Assembly: GCF_021390335.1 (NCBI RefSeq)
Contig: NZ_JAJUXK010000003.1
Span: 248,001-312,000, forward strand
Direction of reading: 5' to 3'
Length of the DNA: 64,000 nt
DNA from: Dyadobacter sp. CY343
Lineage (GTDB): Bacteria > Bacteroidota > Bacteroidia > Cytophagales > Spirosomataceae
The notes beneath the pieces were generated by a model. It was not told the origin of the DNA and made no database searches. It saw only the letters and a list, made by a program, of their open reading frames with translations. Below are positions 18,232 to 28,300 of the stretch, one piece after another. How positions within the stretch are numbered: position 1 is the first letter of the stretch; every line of letters begins with the position of its first letter. The translations under genes and the position numbers were made by a program.

Positions 18232-18318
18232 AAACGTACTCCTGATTCGAGATTTCTGAACTTCGCAGCCGGATTTCCAGCGGATTTTTGTCAAAAAAAA
18301 CCAACGAAAATCTATTCC

Positions 18319-20715
18319 ATGCGACCCGTACGAATTCTGTTAGTCACACTTGCATTCACCTGTTTTTCAATCACCAGCTCCATTGCCCAGGAAAGCTTCT
18401 CGATATCAGCCAAAGTAGTCGACACGAAACAGCAGGCTATTCCGGTGACAGCCCGGGTATTATTACCCGCCGATTCCAGCCTGATCACCGGCAAGTTATT
18501 CGAAACCGGCCATGTCCAAATCCCGCAGATCGCACATTTGAAAGTCTTGCTGAAACTGTCGTCAGTAGCATTCACGGACACCACCTTTTTCATTGAAAGT
18601 AACGGTCGGCAGGAAGTGGATTTGGGGAATATTATTTTGAAAGAGCAAAGTCAGCTGCTCGACGAAGTGCGGGTCACAGGACAGCCGCCGCTCGTGAAAT
18701 ACGGGAAAAATGGTAGTATCGAAGTGCAGGTACCCGGCACTTTGCTGGCCGGGAGCAGCACTGTGATGGAGCTGTTGGAAAGATCGCCGGGTCTGTCGGT
18801 CACGGACGGGAGGATTTCGTTTATCGGGAAAGGTGAGGCGATCATTTTCCTGAACAACCGGCCGATTACCATTGAGCAACTTGCGGCTATTGCGGTAAAC
18901 CAGATCCTTAGAGTTGAGATCCTGGCTAACCCATCTTCGCGGTACGACGCGGAGGGGAAGGCCGTGATCAATATCATCATAAAATCGCATCGCCAGGCGG
19001 GAGTAGCAGGCTCGGCGACGCAGCAGTATTCGTATTCGGATTATGCCGGCGGGGAAAGTAATTCACTTTTTGATGTGAATTATATGAAAAACAAAATAGC
19101 ACTTGCGGCCAATTTCGGGTTGCTAGCGGGGAAGAACAGGGAAGTTTTGTACACAACCCGCACGCGCCCGAATCCGGAAGAATACCTGCGATCCGAGCTT
19201 ACTACGGACTGGAAACGCAAATATGACGATTTTGTCAATATGGGGCTGGGCGTACAATATGACGTGAATGCGCGGTCGGGGTTTTCGCTGAGCTACCGCG
19301 GGAATTTCGACGACCAGCGCGGCAGCCAGGAAAGTCGCAACAGGATCACCACTATTTCGGAAAGTAATCTATACCGGAGTTATATCAATAAGAATGAAGA
19401 CCGCAGAAATCATTCCTACATTCTTAATTACAATAACAAGCTAGATTCTGCGGGATCTGCACTGTTTATCGGCAGCCAATACACCCGCTACCGAACTGCT
19501 ACAAATGACCTGATCAATGAGAATAACCTCGTAAATGACAATGAGTTAACAAAGGTGATCAGGAATGAAGTGGCGCAGGATATTTCTATTTCCAGCACCC
19601 AGGCTGATTTTACAAAAGTATTGAATGGCGACAGGCGGCTCGAAGCGGGCGTGAAGTTTAGCTATGCGAATAATAACTCGGGAACTGATTTTCTGGTAGG
19701 GGACGAAACGGGCGTTTTCGAGCCGGACACTGAGCTTTCGAGTAATTTCAAATACAAAGAAATGCTGCCTGCGGCTTATCTGAATTACAATACGACACTC
19801 GGAAAAAGTGTAAACGTGGCGGTCGGGCTGCGTGGGGAGTGGACGCATTTCAACCTCAATACCACCGCTGGAAAAGGTCAGGTAATTACATCTTCCTATC
19901 TCAATATTTTCCCTAATATCTTTTTAAGCAAAAGTCTGACGGAGCGCCTGAAAGTCCGGGCATCCTACGTTTCCAAGATCACAAGACCTCGGTACCAGGC
20001 ACTTAATCCGTTTGTGATCTATCAGGACCCGTTTACAACCATTGAAGGTAACCCAACCCTGAAACCCGAAAAGATCCACGCTTTTGAGCTCGGGGCCAAT
20101 TGCGGCGCTCTCGATGTTCGCGCGGGATTTAACTACACGGTCGATCCGCTGAGTGCTGCCGCATTGCGCGGCACCAAGCCAAACAGCTATGTTTTAAAAG
20201 CCCTGAACCTGCAAAAAGACTACACGTTTCTGACCTCCGTATCTTATTCGCTCAATCTCAGCTGGTGGAATTCGACCAATACAGCGACGGTCACATATAG
20301 TAAATCCATTGATAATCAGTTTGATTTCGTGTTTTTTAGTCCAAAACCACAAATCTACCTGTATAGCAGCAATACCTTCAATGTTCGTAATCTGTTCAAA
20401 GTTCAGGTGCTCGCCTGGTACCTCGGCGACAGGTACTATGGACTTTACTACAATAAAAACCGGTCGACGGTGACGCTTGGGATAGAGAAAGCTTTTTTTG
20501 CAAATGCATTCACAATGAGATTTACAGCCAACGATATTTTTCATCAAACCAATGCAGCCGGGACTTATAGCGTCGGGCAGACAGATATTTACTTTGACCG
20601 CTCATTTTCAACAAATTATTTCAGACTCGCCGCGACCTATCGTTTTGGTAAATCTGCGAAAGTAACTTTCAACAGCAGGTCTACCGGGGAGGCCGAAAAC
20701 AGCCGGGCGAGGTAA
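18319..20715 (+). CDS. TonB-dependent receptor-like outer-membrane beta-barrel protein
   Basis: A 798-residue outer-membrane protein of the OMP_b-brl_3/TonB-receptor-like family. It has a signal peptide (1-24) and an N-terminal beta-sandwich reminiscent of CarboxypepD-regulatory domains (about 25-120). A plug-like domain follows (about 110-220; LDEVRVTGQPPLVKYGKNGS; LLERSPGLSVTDGRISFIGK; GKAVINIIIK), then a long barrel rich in alternating aromatic strands. It does not end in a canonical C-terminal Phe. Family members are usually linked to peptide or sensor-controlled uptake; the substrate here is unknown. It is preceded by a membrane AraC gene and followed 62 bp later by a metalloprotease-like gene on the same strand. 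Confidence 0.87.
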   Translation: MRPVRILLVTLAFTCFSITSSIAQESFSISAKVVDTKQQAIPVTARVLLPADSSLITGKLFETGHVQIPQIAHLKVLLKLSSVAFTDTTFFIESNGRQEVDLGNIILKEQSQLLDEVRVTGQPPLVKYGKNGSIEVQVPGTLLAGSSTVMELLERSPGLSVTDGRISFIGKGEAIIFLNNRPITIEQLAAIAVNQILRVEILANPSSRYDAEGKAVINIIIKSHRQAGVAGSATQQYSYSDYAGGESNSLFDVNYMKNKIALAANFGLLAGKNREVLYTTRTRPNPEEYLRSELTTDWKRKYDDFVNMGLGVQYDVNARSGFSLSYRGNFDDQRGSQESRNRITTISESNLYRSYINKNEDRRNHSYILNYNNKLDSAGSALFIGSQYTRYRTATNDLINENNLVNDNELTKVIRNEVAQDISISSTQADFTKVLNGDRRLEAGVKFSYANNNSGTDFLVGDETGVFEPDTELSSNFKYKEMLPAAYLNYNTTLGKSVNVAVGLRGEWTHFNLNTTAGKGQVITSSYLNIFPNIFLSKSLTERLKVRASYVSKITRPRYQALNPFVIYQDPFTTIEGNPTLKPEKIHAFELGANCGALDVRAGFNYTVDPLSAAALRGTKPNSYVLKALNLQKDYTFLTSVSYSLNLSWWNSTNTATVTYSKSIDNQFDFVFFSPKPQIYLYSSNTFNVRNLFKVQVLAWYLGDRYYGLYYNKNRSTVTLGIEKAFFANAFTMRFTANDIFHQTNAAGTYSVGQTDIYFDRSFSTNYFRLAATYRFGKSAKVTFNSRSTGEAENSRAR

Positions 20716-20777
20716 ACAGGCACGATTATATTCCTTTACTATTGCCGGTACAGTTTCGGGCAATAGTTGATTTTACG

Positions 20778-21353
20778 ATGGAAATAGAGGATTTCAGGCA
20801 GAATAAGACGATCCCGCGGGTGATTGAAGCGGAGGTATTAAAGGCGCTCTCTTTTTACCCCGAATTGAAAGAGACCGAAATTCATTTCTTGTTCAAAAAG
20901 AAGATCAAAGGATCGGTGATGCAGGCGCAGCCGCGGATCAGTTCCATGTTCGGGGGCAAGCGGGCTTATCAGATCAATATCAGCGCGTTATTCCAGCTCA
21001 CTAACTCGGCGATCCCCATTCACCAGATCCCGCCGGACATTATGGTCGGCTGGATCGGGCATGAACTGGGGCATGTGATGGATTATGAAAACCGGGATAC
21101 GTTCGGCATGATCCGGTTTGGAATTGGTTACCTTTTTTCTACCAGGTTTGTAAAGAAAGCCGAGCGCGTGGCCGATACGTTTGCGGTAAGTCATGGTTTG
21201 GGTAAATACATTCTCAGCACGAAACATTTCATCCTCGACCACACTTTCCTTCCCGAAAAATACAAGCAGAAAATTGCCCGCCTGTATCTTTCGCCGGACG
21301 ATATCGTAGAGCAGGTCCGGAAACTGGAAGCGAAGGAACAGGGGTTAACCTAG
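20778..21353 (+). CDS. Small metalloprotease-like protein (HELGH motif)
   Basis: 191 residues from the ATG at 20778; a TTG 36 bp upstream is the only longer option. The zinc-binding motif HELGH lies at residues 95-99 in VGWIGHELGHVMDY. AERVADTFAVSHG lies about 40 residues later and fits the Glu-x-x-x-Asp third-ligand region seen in M48-like gluzincins. No signal peptide and no convincing membrane helix are visible, so it is probably cytoplasmic or loosely membrane-associated (IRFGIGYLFSTRFVKKA may be amphipathic). Its stop codon overlaps the last codons of the convergent GH3-family gene by 9 bp. Substrate unknown. Confidence 0.75.
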   Translation: MEIEDFRQNKTIPRVIEAEVLKALSFYPELKETEIHFLFKKKIKGSVMQAQPRISSMFGGKRAYQINISALFQLTNSAIPIHQIPPDIMVGWIGHELGHVMDYENRDTFGMIRFGIGYLFSTRFVKKAERVADTFAVSHGLGKYILSTKHFILDHTFLPEKYKQKIARLYLSPDDIVEQVRKLEAKEQGLT

Positions 21354-22868
21354 GTTTTTTTCCACAAAAGCAGCGAATTCAAGGAAATCCTCCTCTTTCA
21401 TCACGCGTGGAATTTTCACCTGCCCGCCTTTCTTTTTTGTTTCCTCACTCCATTTGTAAAAGAGCTCCTCAGGTATCAGTTCCACTTCCACGCCTTTCAA
21501 CGCTCGGCTGCGGGCTACCTTATAGTTTTTATTGTTTTCGGATAAAGTCGCATCCAGCGACTCCGCGACTTTCACCTTGTCCGGGGTTTTATCGCAACTC
21601 AAAAACCACTTGTGAATGTACTCATCGCCCCGGTGCACGGCTGCTACAATGAATTCTTTCACTACCACATCATATTCCTGCTCGATCACGCGCAGTCCGT
21701 CATTCATTTGGTTCACAGAAAGTTGTGAGCCAACTACATTGAGAAAATGCTTGGTCCGGCCGGTGATCCTGATCTCCGCCCGCGCTTTGTTGGTAATGGT
21801 AACCGTATCGCCAATCATATAGCGCCACGCGCCGGAAACGGTCGACAGCAGCAGTACATACTCGACATTTTCTTCGGCGTCGGCCAGGGATAGCACAGTG
21901 CCGCCGGGTTTTACCAACCCATTTTCATCCACATTGTCGCCGTTAAATGGGACGAATTCGTAAAAAATTCCATTGTTAGGAAAAAGCGCCATCGAAGAAG
22001 TGTCAGGCCGCTTTTGAATCGCAATAAAACCTTCGGAAGCGAGGTAGGTATCTATGTAAATGAGCGGTTTTGCAAAAAGCCTTTCCAGACTTTTCCGGTA
22101 AGGTTCGAAAGCCACGCCACCCGTGGTGTAGACCATCAGATTCGGCCAGATCTCGTGAATATTGTTGAGTTTGTGATAACTGATAATCTCTTTTAACATC
22201 AGCTCAATCCATGACGGAATACCCGACAAGCAGCCAATATCCCAGTTAGGCGCTTCTTCCGCGATCCTTTTTACCTTTTCATCCCAATCTGAAATGGCGG
22301 CGATTTCCGGCCCGGGCTTGTAAAATCCGCCAAACCACGTCGGCAGGTTACTTGCACTGATCCCGCTGATCTCACCTTCCTGGTGATCGTCTTTTTGGAT
22401 CAGGTTGGTGCTGCTGCCGAGCATTAAGATTTGTTTGGTAAAAAAATCACCCGGCAAATTGAATGCACCGATCGTAGCGATCTCCGACATACCGGCTTTG
22501 CGAATGCAGCCCAGCATTTCGTCTGTAACGGGAATGTATTTACTATTGCTGGTGGTTCCGCTGCTGAGCGCAAAATAGCTCTGTCCGCCCGGCCAGGTCA
22601 CATTCTGGTGTCCTTCCAGCAGGAAGTGCCACCATTCACCAAATATTTTATCGTAATCGTGAACCGGAACCCGGTTTTGGAATTCGGAGATGATATCGTC
22701 GCTTTCGAGGATTTCGGAGAATTGATATCGCTTTCCGAAAGCAGTAAGTTTTGCCGTTTCCAGCAGGGTTTTAAGAACGTCTTTTTGCGCTTCCACCGGT
22801 TCCGGATCACTGATGATCCTGCCCGTGAAATCAAGCGCTTTTTTGATAAGCTCGCCGATTACAGCCAT
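21345..22868 (-). CDS. GH3 auxin-responsive promoter family acyl-amide synthetase-like protein
   Basis: A 507-residue member of the ANL-type GH3 family, which in plants conjugates amino acids to auxin or jasmonate through acyl-adenylates. The nucleotide-binding P-loop-like motif YFALSSGTTSNSKYIPVT is present near residue 105. Further conserved pieces are LMVYTTGGVAFEPYR, DTYLASEGFIAIQ, GAWRYMIGDTVTI and RITGRTKHFLNVVGSQLS. Bacteroidota commonly carry one such gene, but its substrate is not known. It lies 80 bp downstream of the Tm-1-like TIM-barrel gene on the same strand and could be the last member of that cluster, although the gap is larger than elsewhere in it. Confidence 0.88.
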   Translation of the reverse strand: MAVIGELIKKALDFTGRIISDPEPVEAQKDVLKTLLETAKLTAFGKRYQFSEILESDDIISEFQNRVPVHDYDKIFGEWWHFLLEGHQNVTWPGGQSYFALSSGTTSNSKYIPVTDEMLGCIRKAGMSEIATIGAFNLPGDFFTKQILMLGSSTNLIQKDDHQEGEISGISASNLPTWFGGFYKPGPEIAAISDWDEKVKRIAEEAPNWDIGCLSGIPSWIELMLKEIISYHKLNNIHEIWPNLMVYTTGGVAFEPYRKSLERLFAKPLIYIDTYLASEGFIAIQKRPDTSSMALFPNNGIFYEFVPFNGDNVDENGLVKPGGTVLSLADAEENVEYVLLLSTVSGAWRYMIGDTVTITNKARAEIRITGRTKHFLNVVGSQLSVNQMNDGLRVIEQEYDVVVKEFIVAAVHRGDEYIHKWFLSCDKTPDKVKVAESLDATLSENNKNYKVARSRALKGVEVELIPEELFYKWSEETKKKGGQVKIPRVMKEEDFLEFAAFVEKNLG

Positions 22869-22948
22869 ATATGCACGAATTTCTTTCTAGGTGATGTATT
22901 CGCAACATCAAAAAGTCGTGCCATTTGACCTGCAACCGGCTATGCTTT

Positions 22949-23809
22949 CTATTTGAGATTAATGCTCTTGAAGTCGCGCGTCAGGTCAGTGAGCGATTGT
23001 TCTATCCCCATTCTTTCAAGCGAAGAGGCGCCGACAAATCCGTGCACGTCGGTTTTGCTGAGTATTTCACGCACATCGTCGGGGGTATTCACAGGTCCGC
23101 CGTGCGCGAGGAAAAAAATATCAGGGTTCACTTCCCGTCCCGCATCCGCGATCGCCTGGGTACGCTCAATCGCGTAATCCATGGAAACAGCCGCGCCCGT
23201 CACACCGATTGAACCGCCTACGGTCGTGCCTACATGCGCCACAATCGCGTCCGCGCCCACTTCCGCCATTTGCCGCGCCTCTTCCGGCGTAGCTACATAT
23301 ACGATAGAAAACAAGTCCATCATCGTCGCTAGTCTGACCATTTCAACTTCTTTGGCAAAGCCCATTCCCGTTTCTTCCAGAACCTGCCGGAAGTGACCAT
23401 CCACAATGCAGTGGGTAGGGAAGTTATTGACTCCGGAAAATCCCATTTCTTTCACTTTCAGCAAATGGTGCCACATTCTGCGCCTGGGATCCGAGCCGTG
23501 CACACCGCATATCACCGGAATTTCTTCGACTACCGGCAATACTTCAAACTCACCGATTTCCATCGCTACTGCATTCGCATCGCCGTAAGCCATTAACCCG
23601 GCAGTAGAGCCGTGGCCCGACATTCTGAATCTTCCTGAGTTGTAAATGATGATCAGGTCCGCGCCACCTTTTTCGATGAATTTGGCACTGATCCCCGTTC
23701 CCGCGCCCGCTGCGATGATCGCTTTTCCCTCGTCGAGGGTCTTTTTCAGGCGGTCTCTAACTTCCTGTTTTGTGTAAGGATTTCCCTTACCGGTCCATTG
23801 GTTCGGCAT
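22949..23809 (-). CDS. PEP hydrolase-family TIM-barrel protein (Tm-1 C-terminal-like)
   Basis: 286 residues matching the PEP_hydrolase/TIM-barrel signal-transduction family, which forms the C-terminal half of plant Tm-1. Recognisable blocks are GKAIIAAGAGTGISAKF, GGADLIIIYNSGRFRMSGHG, GVNNFPTHCIVDG, GADAIVAHVGTTVGGSIG and FFLAHGGPVNTPDDV. It has no signal peptide, so it is cytoplasmic. It lies 11 bp downstream of the gene for the Tm-1 N-terminal-like protein, so the two halves that are fused in plants are adjacent here. The reaction is not established; the PEP-hydrolase name comes from distant relatives with a PEP-mutase-like barrel. Chemistry on an enol or carboxylated intermediate is only inference. 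Confidence 0.85.
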   Translation of the reverse strand: MPNQWTGKGNPYTKQEVRDRLKKTLDEGKAIIAAGAGTGISAKFIEKGGADLIIIYNSGRFRMSGHGSTAGLMAYGDANAVAMEIGEFEVLPVVEEIPVICGVHGSDPRRRMWHHLLKVKEMGFSGVNNFPTHCIVDGHFRQVLEETGMGFAKEVEMVRLATMMDLFSIVYVATPEEARQMAEVGADAIVAHVGTTVGGSIGVTGAAVSMDYAIERTQAIADAGREVNPDIFFLAHGGPVNTPDDVREILSKTDVHGFVGASSLERMGIEQSLTDLTRDFKSINLK

Positions 23810-23820
23810 ATTATATGGTA

Positions 23821-25071
23821 TTAATACTTAAATTTTAAGCTTTTTTTTTGCAAAAGTAACAGCAGATTGTTAACCAGCGTCTCTGCAAATGCAGGATCGT
23901 TGATATGCAGGTCGGACTCGATCACTTCCACGTGGTCGGCCGCGTGTGTTTTGATCGAATCAAACAGGGCTGCGTCTGCGTCTGGCTGGTAAAATATCCC
24001 GCCTTCCGAGTCTACCTGCGAAATACCGCGCAATGGGATAATGATCGAAGCCGGTGCCAGCGAGGGGCTCACCCTTTCCGCCAGCCGCTGACCGAGTATT
24101 TCATTTTCTTCCACATTCGTGCGCATCAGCGTCACGTCGGGCGCCCAGCTGTACAGTTGCCGGTTTTTGTATTGGGTAGGTATAGTGTCCAAATGAGCGA
24201 AATTGACCATATCCAGACAGCCGGGCACGACTATCTGCGGCAAACCCATTTCGGTAGCGGCGGTAAGCCGGGTAGGTCCGGCGCTGCAAATCCCGCCGCA
24301 AAGATCGTCGGCCAGCTCGGTCGTGGTCACGTCGAGTACCGCGTCGAAACTTCCTTCGCGGATCAGCGCTTCCATGGTTTTGCCGCCCACACCCGTAGCA
24401 TGAAAGGCGAGTACTTCATAGCCTTGTTTGTTCAGCAGTTCGGTGCATTTGTCCACGCAGGCGGTCGTATTCCCAAACATACTGATCGCGATGCAGCCGG
24501 CGGTTTCGCTGTTTTCCGTTGGGGGCACATTCGCCATCGCGCAAATCGCCGCCGCCGCCTGCGCCACAAGCCTTTTGAGAATATGGTTCGTGCCCGCCAC
24601 ATCTACTACCGAGGGTATTAAGGTAATATCCTTGTCGCCGATCTGCCGGGAAAGGTCTTTGGAAGCCACGGTGCTGAGGCAGAGTTTGGGAATACCGAAT
24701 GGAATTTGTTGCATAGCGGCGAGGGTAATATAAGTACCCCCGCCGCCGCCCATGCCGATCGCCGCCTTCACTTTTCCTTCTTCCACGAGCCGGCCGACGA
24801 TCTGTGCGGCCCCGCGCCCCATGATATCCATCGCTTTTCCACGGTCGCGCTCCGAGCGGAGCAATGCGAGATCATAACCTCCTTCGACCGCGACAGCCTC
24901 GGCTTCAAAGTCAACATGAAACGCGTCGGTTGTACCGAAAATGCCCGTATTGATCGCAATGATCTGTTCGTTTTGGGCGAGGATCTGTTGTCGGAGAAAG
25001 GTGAAAACGTCGCCTTTTGTATCAAAACAACCCAGCAACAATATGTACTTTTCGTTTGAAAACATATTCAT
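23821..25071 (-). CDS. Tm-1-like ATP-binding domain protein (UPF0261)
   Basis: 416 residues of the UPF0261/Tm-1 N-terminal family. Diagnostic stretches are YILLLGCFDTKGDVFTFLRQ, AAIGMGGGGGTYITLAAMQQ, KLCLSTVASKDLSRQIGDKD, VDVAGTNHILKRLVAQAA, FGNTTACVDKCTELL and FHATGVGGKTMEALI. In tomato Tm-1 this domain binds ATP and takes part in resistance to a tobamovirus; the bacterial role is unknown. It is cytoplasmic (no leader). Its ATG lies 3 bp after the Dabb stop and its stop 11 bp before the TIM-barrel gene, so translation is very likely coupled. Confidence 0.87.
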   Translation of the reverse strand: MNMFSNEKYILLLGCFDTKGDVFTFLRQQILAQNEQIIAINTGIFGTTDAFHVDFEAEAVAVEGGYDLALLRSERDRGKAMDIMGRGAAQIVGRLVEEGKVKAAIGMGGGGGTYITLAAMQQIPFGIPKLCLSTVASKDLSRQIGDKDITLIPSVVDVAGTNHILKRLVAQAAAAICAMANVPPTENSETAGCIAISMFGNTTACVDKCTELLNKQGYEVLAFHATGVGGKTMEALIREGSFDAVLDVTTTELADDLCGGICSAGPTRLTAATEMGLPQIVVPGCLDMVNFAHLDTIPTQYKNRQLYSWAPDVTLMRTNVEENEILGQRLAERVSPSLAPASIIIPLRGISQVDSEGGIFYQPDADAALFDSIKTHAADHVEVIESDLHINDPAFAETLVNNLLLLLQKKSLKFKY

Positions 25072-25074
25072 GCA

Positions 25075-25377
25075 TCAATTTTTAACCTCAAAATCAAAAA
25101 CTACCACCCGTTCCAGATTGGGTACCACCACATCTTTCGCGAGCTCATGCACGGGGTGGGGCAGGTAGGCGTCGCGGGAAGCCGGACTGTCAAATGTCAT
25201 CACGAATCCGTGCGTAAAACCATCGTTCATGCCCTCCGGACTTTCGTAAGGCCCGTGTTCCATGTCAAGAAGCCCCGGGATCTGCCCGACCATTTCCATC
25301 ATAGTTTTAAAACAATGTACGATTTGTTCCTCCGTAACCGAATTTTTAAACTGAAAAACCCCGAAATGCCTGACCAT
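25075..25377 (-). CDS. Dabb family (stress-responsive A/B barrel) protein
   Basis: A 100-residue single-domain protein with the dimeric alpha+beta barrel pattern: MVRHFGVFQFKN start, a helix with the EEQIVHCFKTMMEMVGQIPG stretch, HGFVMTFDSPASRDAYLPHP, and HELAKDVVVPNLERVVVFDF at the end. Dabb proteins include polyketide cyclases, small lyases and stress proteins of unknown function. It is packed between the PVC heme-protein gene (5-bp gap) and the Tm-1-like gene (3-bp gap). This suggests it handles an intermediate of the same pathway. Confidence 0.88.
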   Translation of the reverse strand: MVRHFGVFQFKNSVTEEQIVHCFKTMMEMVGQIPGLLDMEHGPYESPEGMNDGFTHGFVMTFDSPASRDAYLPHPVHELAKDVVVPNLERVVVFDFEVKN

Positions 25378-25382
25378 AATTT

Positions 25383-28300
25383 TTATTTTAATGTTTTAAT
25401 GTAGGAAAGTAAATCAGCTACCTGCTTGTCTGAATAGCTGTCGATCAGCCCTTTGACCATAAAAGAGCGACCGCCGAGAAAACTCTGGCTTTTGATCGCC
25501 GCCGCTTCCACAAAAACCTTGGCGCCGCCCATAAATGCGAGTGTAGTACCCTGGTTATCCCGGTTCACGAGGTAGCCTTCCACGCTGGTCCCATCCTTCT
25601 TATTTACCCGATAAACTGCATAACCCGACTCCACAGCCGCATCCGGATCCAGGATCGCCGTAAGAAGCGCCTCGTTTTCCCGATTTGCCGATCCGTCCAA
25701 AGCAGGGGCGATATTCTGGCCTTTGCTACCGACCTGGTGACACGCAAGGCATGTTTGAAACAATACCTTCCCAGCCTCCGCATTCCCGCCGTTTTTCTCT
25801 GCCACGGTCATATATTTCGTAAGCTTACCCTTGAACTCTTTCTTCTTTTCCTCGTCGCGTTTCTTCACACCCTCCATGATCGAGATACTGCGCTTGTCGT
25901 TTTTGTTTGCATTCAAAATGCGTTCGGCTGCTGGAAGGTCGAATGCGGAAAGATCTAATAGCTTCTTTTCGTGCATCGAAACCAACAACTCTGCGCCCTG
26001 GCTGGAAGCCGACAGGATCGAGGCGAGTTCAGTTTTTTCATTCTGGGTCAATTCAGGTACCCATTTCAGCGAAGCCTGCTTGCCTGCGGCGGGGTCGGTT
26101 TTCGATAAACTGTTTAATGCGGCTGCGCGGATATCGAAGCTCATTTTCTTGTCCTGCACCACCTTCGCGAATACGGGCTGGTTCTGCTTTGGACTTACTT
26201 CCATGGCTTTCAAGGCGAGGCGCAAAGTATTGTCAGGCAGCTGGTCGCTGATCATCCCGGCCACCGCTGCGCTCGATTGCTCGATCTTAAACCGGCCGAT
26301 CGCGTCGAGTGCCAGGTCTTTGTCGGCCTGGGTGTTGCCTCCCAGTAAAGTTTTGACCGGCGCGGCCAGTATCGCAGCCATTTCCGGCGATTGTACCTGC
26401 GATTGGTTCTGCAAAGCGAACGTAATGTACGTTTTCGCATTCGCCGGATCAGCGGTCAACTGCTTCATGTTCTGGTGAATATCACTGTTTTTGAGCATTC
26501 CCGCCATACTCACAAAAGTAGATTCATCCAGTACGGACATTTCTGCTTTTGGCCAGAATTGCAGGAACGCAGTTTCGCGCTGTCCTTCCGGTAAAGCCTG
26601 TACCGCCCAAAGCATATTGACCGCCGGCACATTCGCGGCAGCCGGTGAGCTGATGAATTGCTGCAATGCCGCTGGCGATTGCTCCAATGCTTTTCTTGCC
26701 AAAAACCTTTCAAAACGCCGCTCGTAACTACCGCCCATTGCGTTGCCCGGTAATTCGGGTTTGGAGGCTTTCGCGAGTATTTCAATCACAGTTTGGTCTG
26801 CATTTCCGGAGTCAGTAAGCGTGCGGATCACCTGCGAGCGTACCGTCGGATCTTTGTCTTCGATCAGGTTTTTAGTCAGCGCAGCGATTTCTGCCGGTTT
26901 CAATGAAAAGCTGTTCAGTGAGCGGATTGCCTCGCGCTTAAGATCGGATGAAGAAGCCTGCAAAAGTTTTGCTATCAGCGCAGCATCGTATTTTTTAATT
27001 CCTTCCAAAGACCATAATGCATGAATCCGCGCGACCGGATCGGCGCCTTCGTCTCCCGCGGTAGCGATCAGCTCAGGCGCGAGCTTCGAAGTTTCGGCGA
27101 TAGGGCGATCAGAGATCTGGTGCCAGGCTGCGCGTTTTTCCCAAAGTGAAGGGGATTTGAGGTAACCTGCCAGATCTTCGGTTTTTATTTTGTAAAAATC
27201 GGGCACCTCGCGCGGCTGCTGACTTACGTGCCTGATCCGCCAGATCCGCCCGTGCGTTTTGTCGCGGTCGGGGTGAGTGGTCGGTAACTCGTTGTGTGAC
27301 ACGATCTTGTTGTACCAGTCGGCAATATAAAGACAGCCGTCGGGCCCAAACTCCATATTCACGGGCCTGAACCAATCATCCTCCGAGGTTAGCAAATCCG
27401 GCAAGTGGCTGGAAGTGACGGTACCATCCTCATTACGTACCATTTTCACCGCATTGATCGAGCTGGTAATAGGGTTTGCCAAAAAGGCTACATCCTTGTA
27501 TTCAGCTGGAAAAGTACCGGAAGCATCGTCGGGAAAAGCTGTTCCCGAAATCCCCGTTCCGCCTACTCTGAAACTGTGCAGCGGTGGCATAAATGGCTGG
27601 TACGGGCGCAAACGATCATTCCCGATACCCGGAAAACCAACGCCCGGTTCCAGCTGCACGACCGAATAGCCGAGGTCATTTGCTTCCGAACCATACCATT
27701 GTCCATTGTGGCGTAACTGGAAACCCCAGATATTATTGAGCCCCGAACTCACCAGCTCTACCTTTTTTCCATCCAGTGAAAACCGCGCGATCTTGCTGAA
27801 ATCAATCTTGGCTTTTGCGTCGCTTTTGAGCGAAGTCACCTCGCCTTTATTCAATCCACCGTGACTGAAATGGATCCAGTCGCCCGGCCCGCGCACCAGC
27901 GTATGCGCCATTGTATGCGTGTCGGTAAAGCCAAATCCGGTAAGCAGCGGGTCGCGCTGGTCGGCTTTTCCGTCGCCATTTGCATCATTCAAAAAGAACA
28001 TTTCGGAACCCTGCGCCACGTAAACGCCCGATTTGTAAGGCAGGATACTCATCGGGATCGTCAGTCCGTCCGCCCAGATAGTCGCTTTCGCGGGTGTTTT
28101 TTTGTAAAGGTCCGAAATCACGATGATCTTGTCGGTACCCTTGGTTTTTCCCTGATAAAGATCGAGAATTCGCTTGAAACTGGGGTGCGTTTTTTGCTCT
28201 TCCTGGTTGTCCATCAGCCGCAGCAGGTCATTCCACTGGATATCGGCAATAGGGTCGAGCGGGTACATTCTGGCTGTTTGAGTCCAGAGCCGCCCCGCGT

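Noticed and set aside
23905..24621. 238-codon plus-strand frame opposite the Tm-1-like gene
   Set aside because: The protein-like pattern belongs to the minus strand; the plus frame has no recognisable family or start context.
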